64,000 bases of DNA from Amycolatopsis tolypomycina (GTDB lineage Bacteria > Actinomycetota > Actinomycetes > Mycobacteriales > Pseudonocardiaceae): NCBI RefSeq assembly GCF_900105945.1, contig NZ_FNSO01000004.1:6204001-6268000 (forward strand). The letters are read 5' to 3'. Shown in pieces: positions 61,590 through 64,000 of the stretch (positions are counted from its first letter, which is position 1; each line of letters opens with the position of its first letter). A program made the translations under genes and the position numbers. The notes under the pieces are model-generated. The model had not been told where the DNA came from. It was given only the letters and a program-made list of their open reading frames with translations, and ran no database searches.

Positions 61590-64000
61590 GTGGAGTTCCG
61601 GCTCCTGGGTCCGCTGGAGGTGGAGCACGAAGGCGAGACGCCGGCGGTGGGCGGGCGGAGACAGCGGTCGGTGCTGGCCGCGCTGCTCCTGCGGGCCAAC
61701 TCGGTGGCCGGGATCGGCTACCTCGCCGAGGCGGTGTGGGAAAAGCCGCCGGTGGCGCCGGAGTCCAACATCCGCACCTACGTCGCCGGGCTGCGCCGGA
61801 TGTTCGGCGCGATCGGGGAGGACAGGCTGGCCACCCGGTCCGGCGGCTACCTGCTGACCGTCCACCGGGGCGAGCTGGACCTCGAGGTGTTCGAGGAACA
61901 GGCCGGGCTGGGCAACCAGGCGTGGCAGCGCGGGGACTTCGCGGCTGCCGCCGGTCATTTCGAACGCGCAGCGGGTCTGTGGCGCGGACGCCCTCTGGCG
62001 GGTCTGTCGCCGGGCCCCGTCCTCCGGGCGGAGATCGCCCGGCTGGAAGACGTCCGGCTCACCGCGGCGGAGCGGCACGCCCACGCGCGGATCGAGCTCG
62101 GACGCCCGGAAACCGCCGTGGGCGATCTTCGCGTGCTGCTAGCCGAACACCCCCTGCGGGAGCAGCTGTGGGTGACGCTGATGCTGGCGTTGCAGCACGC
62201 CGGACGGCAGGTGGAGGCGCTCGACGCCTTTTCACTCGCCCGGCAGCACCTCGTGACGGAGCTCGGCGTCGAGCCGGGGGCCCGGCTGCGGCAGGTCCAC
62301 CAGGACATCCTCGCCGGCGAGTCCGCCCCGCCCGCCCAGGCGGAGACCGGCGCGTGGCGGCAGCTGCCGATGGACATCGGCGAGTTCGTCGGCCGCGAGG
62401 CGGAATTGCGCACGCTGCACGCGCTGGCGGAGCCCGATTCGCCCACGGCGGTGGTGATTTCCGCGATCCACGGGATGGCGGGGGTCGGCAAGACCCGGCT
62501 GGCCGTCCACGTCGCCCATCAGCTGGTCAGCACCGGGCGCTTCGACGAAATCCAGCTGTGGGCCGATCTGCGCGGGTTCGACGCCGAGCGGCCACCGGTG
62601 GCCTCCACCGCCGTGCTGGAGAACTTCCTGCGCCTGCTCGGCGTGGCGGGGCAGCACATCCCCCAGGAACTGGAGTCGCGAGCCGCGCTCTACCGCTCGC
62701 GGCTGGCCGGCCGGCGCGCGCTCGTCCTGCTGGACAACGCCGCGACCGAAGACCAGGTCCGCCACCTGCTGCCCGGTGGCCCCAGCAGTCTGGTGCTGAT
62801 CACGAGCCGCCGGAGCCTGTCCGGGCTGGCCGGTGCCCGGGAACTGCCGGTCGACGTGCTTCCGCAGCAGGAAGCGGTCGCTTTGCTGGCCCGGATCGTC
62901 GGCGACGACCGCGTCGCCGACGAACCCCGGGCCGCCGCCCGGGTGGCCGAGCTGTGCGGCGGTCTGCCGATCGCGGTCTCGCTGGCCGCGCGGCGGCTGC
63001 GGATGCGTCCGACGTGGACGGTCGAGGACCTCGCCACCAGGCTGCAGGGAACGGACCGCCGGCTCGACCAGCTGGCCCCCGGCACCCACGAGCTGGACGC
63101 CCTGTTCACCATGTCGTACCGGGCCCTGCCACCGGCGCACCAGCGGATGTTCCGGCTGCTCGGGCTCCATCCGGGCAGCGACTTCACCGCCGGGCCGGCC
63201 GCGGCCCTCGCCGCGACGACGCCCGAAGAGGCCGAACTGCAGCTCGAGACATTGCTCGACGAACACCTGCTCGAGCAGACGACCGCGGGCCGGTACCGGT
63301 TCCACGACCTCGTCCGCTCGTTCGCCCGCGCACGGGCGCGGAACCACGAGACCCGGCGGGCGCTGCACCGGCTGCTCACCTGGTACCTGCACGCGGCCGA
63401 ATCCGCTCGTGGTGTCTTCGATCCGCGCCGGGTCCGCATCGTCCCGCTCCACCCGTTGCCGGCGGAGTGCATCGTCCCGCGGTTCGTCGGCCACGAGGAA
63501 GCCCTCGCGTGGTACGAGTCGGAACGCACCACCCTGCGAGCGGTGGTCGAAACCGCCGCCGAAGCCGGTCTTCCGGAGGTGTCCTGGCAGCTGGCGTGGG
63601 TGATGCTCAGCTTCTACTACCGGCGCAGCCACTGGGACGACTGGATCGCGACCTTCCGCGTCGCTTTGGCGGCAACCCGGTCGCTCGGTGAACGACGCGG
63701 TGAAGGCATCATCTGGCGCGGCCTCGGGGTGGCCTACAGCGATCTGCGCCAGTTCGCCACGGCCATCGAGTGCCACCACCGCGCGCAGGCGCTCCTCGCC
63801 GAAGCCGGCGACCGGCACGGCCAGGCCTGGAACCTCAACAACCTCGGCGTCGCGTACGTCGACCTCGGCCGGCTCGCCAAGGCCGCCGGCTGCTTTCACC
63901 GGGCGCTCGCGCTGTTCCGCGAAACCGGCGACCGGCAGGGCGAAGGGCTCAGCCTGAACAACCTCGGCGACACCTACCGGCGGCTCGACGAGCCGGCGCG
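61590..64000 (+). CDS. AfsR/SARP-type regulator with NB-ARC and TPR domains (3' end outside window)
   Basis: At least 803 residues, still open at the window edge. An OmpR-type DNA-binding domain (FRLLGPLEVEHEGETPAVGGRRQRSVLAALLLRANS, YVAGLRRMFG) and bacterial transcriptional activation domain fill about 1-245. The NB-ARC ATPase starts with P-loop GMAGVGKTRLA near residue 295 (also ALVLLDNA, LVLITSRR, CGGLPIAV). TPRs begin near 690 (NLNNLGVAYVDLGRLAKAAGCFHRAL). GTG 61590 has AGAGGGGAAG upstream. AfsR-like proteins integrate signals for secondary metabolism; here the divergent secreted pair is the likely target. Confidence 0.93.
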   Translation, partial: MEFRLLGPLEVEHEGETPAVGGRRQRSVLAALLLRANSVAGIGYLAEAVWEKPPVAPESNIRTYVAGLRRMFGAIGEDRLATRSGGYLLTVHRGELDLEVFEEQAGLGNQAWQRGDFAAAAGHFERAAGLWRGRPLAGLSPGPVLRAEIARLEDVRLTAAERHAHARIELGRPETAVGDLRVLLAEHPLREQLWVTLMLALQHAGRQVEALDAFSLARQHLVTELGVEPGARLRQVHQDILAGESAPPAQAETGAWRQLPMDIGEFVGREAELRTLHALAEPDSPTAVVISAIHGMAGVGKTRLAVHVAHQLVSTGRFDEIQLWADLRGFDAERPPVASTAVLENFLRLLGVAGQHIPQELESRAALYRSRLAGRRALVLLDNAATEDQVRHLLPGGPSSLVLITSRRSLSGLAGARELPVDVLPQQEAVALLARIVGDDRVADEPRAAARVAELCGGLPIAVSLAARRLRMRPTWTVEDLATRLQGTDRRLDQLAPGTHELDALFTMSYRALPPAHQRMFRLLGLHPGSDFTAGPAAALAATTPEEAELQLETLLDEHLLEQTTAGRYRFHDLVRSFARARARNHETRRALHRLLTWYLHAAESARGVFDPRRVRIVPLHPLPAECIVPRFVGHEEALAWYESERTTLRAVVETAAEAGLPEVSWQLAWVMLSFYYRRSHWDDWIATFRVALAATRSLGERRGEGIIWRGLGVAYSDLRQFATAIECHHRAQALLAEAGDRHGQAWNLNNLGVAYVDLGRLAKAAGCFHRALALFRETGDRQGEGLSLNNLGDTYRRLDEPA

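Noticed and set aside
61547..63691. Plus-strand frame of about 700 codons inside the SARP gene
   Set aside because: Shifted frame with low-complexity Arg/Ala/Gly translation; the true SARP frame starts at 61590 and stays open to the window end.

Overview
This window is high-GC chromosomal DNA with GTG/TTG starts, many four-base stop/start overlaps, many apparently leaderless promoters (a TANNNT box 6-8 bases before the start codon) and typical actinomycete families: SARP and WYL regulators, P450-ferredoxin pairs, ECF sigma factors, PIG-L deacetylase, GH62 and GH92 enzymes. It fits a filamentous Pseudonocardiaceae-type actinomycete, probably Amycolatopsis. The genus is an inference from gene content and style; no rRNA or other marker is present. 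No tRNA, rRNA or CRISPR array was seen.

Layout. 0-13 kb: small accessory genes, namely a papain-like protease, a WYL regulator facing an AlkZ-like protein, a secreted GH62 arabinofuranosidase with a LacI-type operator, a PAP2 phosphatase, two sigma-70-type factors (one the ECF42/DGPF pair), and an acetyltransferase plus IF-1 paralogue behind a short leader peptide and a hairpin that covers the ribosome binding site. A decayed fpg gene follows. 13-19.5 kb: PIG-L deacetylase, a 21-bp-period repeat array, RidA, mtnA, then two P450-ferredoxin pairs flanking a PadR regulator, then TetR. 19.5-30 kb: a D-lactate/glycolate-type FAD/Fe-S dehydrogenase diverging from a GAF histidine kinase and LuxR response regulator, a PHP phosphoesterase, and a complete branched-chain-amino-acid-type ABC importer. 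One sequence box precedes both the dehydrogenase/kinase divergon and the importer, so these genes probably form one regulon. 30-35 kb: remnants of an amino-acid dehydrogenase/Lrp divergon, a small Cys-rich protein, GNAT, and a secreted GH92 mannosidase with tandem palindromic operators.

35-42 kb: gltBD for glutamate synthesis, ending in a strong hairpin terminator. 42-49.6 kb: methyltransferase with a MarR/GbsR regulator, a TetR-controlled epimerase, two kinds of intergenic repeat array, an imine-reductase-like enzyme facing a GlxA-type regulator, a DyP peroxidase and a ROK sugar kinase. 49.6-50.9 kb: an IS605-type element carrying only tnpB, inserted directly in front of the ROK gene. 50.9-57.8 kb: cobalamin region, with a B12 riboswitch before cbtBA (cobalt uptake) and divergent cobD-cobQ and cobU-cobT-cobS (late corrinoid and nucleotide-loop assembly). 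57.8-64 kb: a SigE-type sigma/membrane-protein pair, an IS5-family remnant, a WYL regulator, a VOC protein, a secreted I36-like inhibitor operon and a divergent SARP/NB-ARC/TPR regulator that runs off the window. An 11-bp-period triple repeat lies between the last two and looks like a SARP binding site.

The most promising material for new biology is the leader-peptide/hairpin/GNAT/IF-1 operon, the SARP-linked secreted inhibitor pair, the shared box linking the two-component system to the importer, and the two related 21-bp-period repeat arrays.
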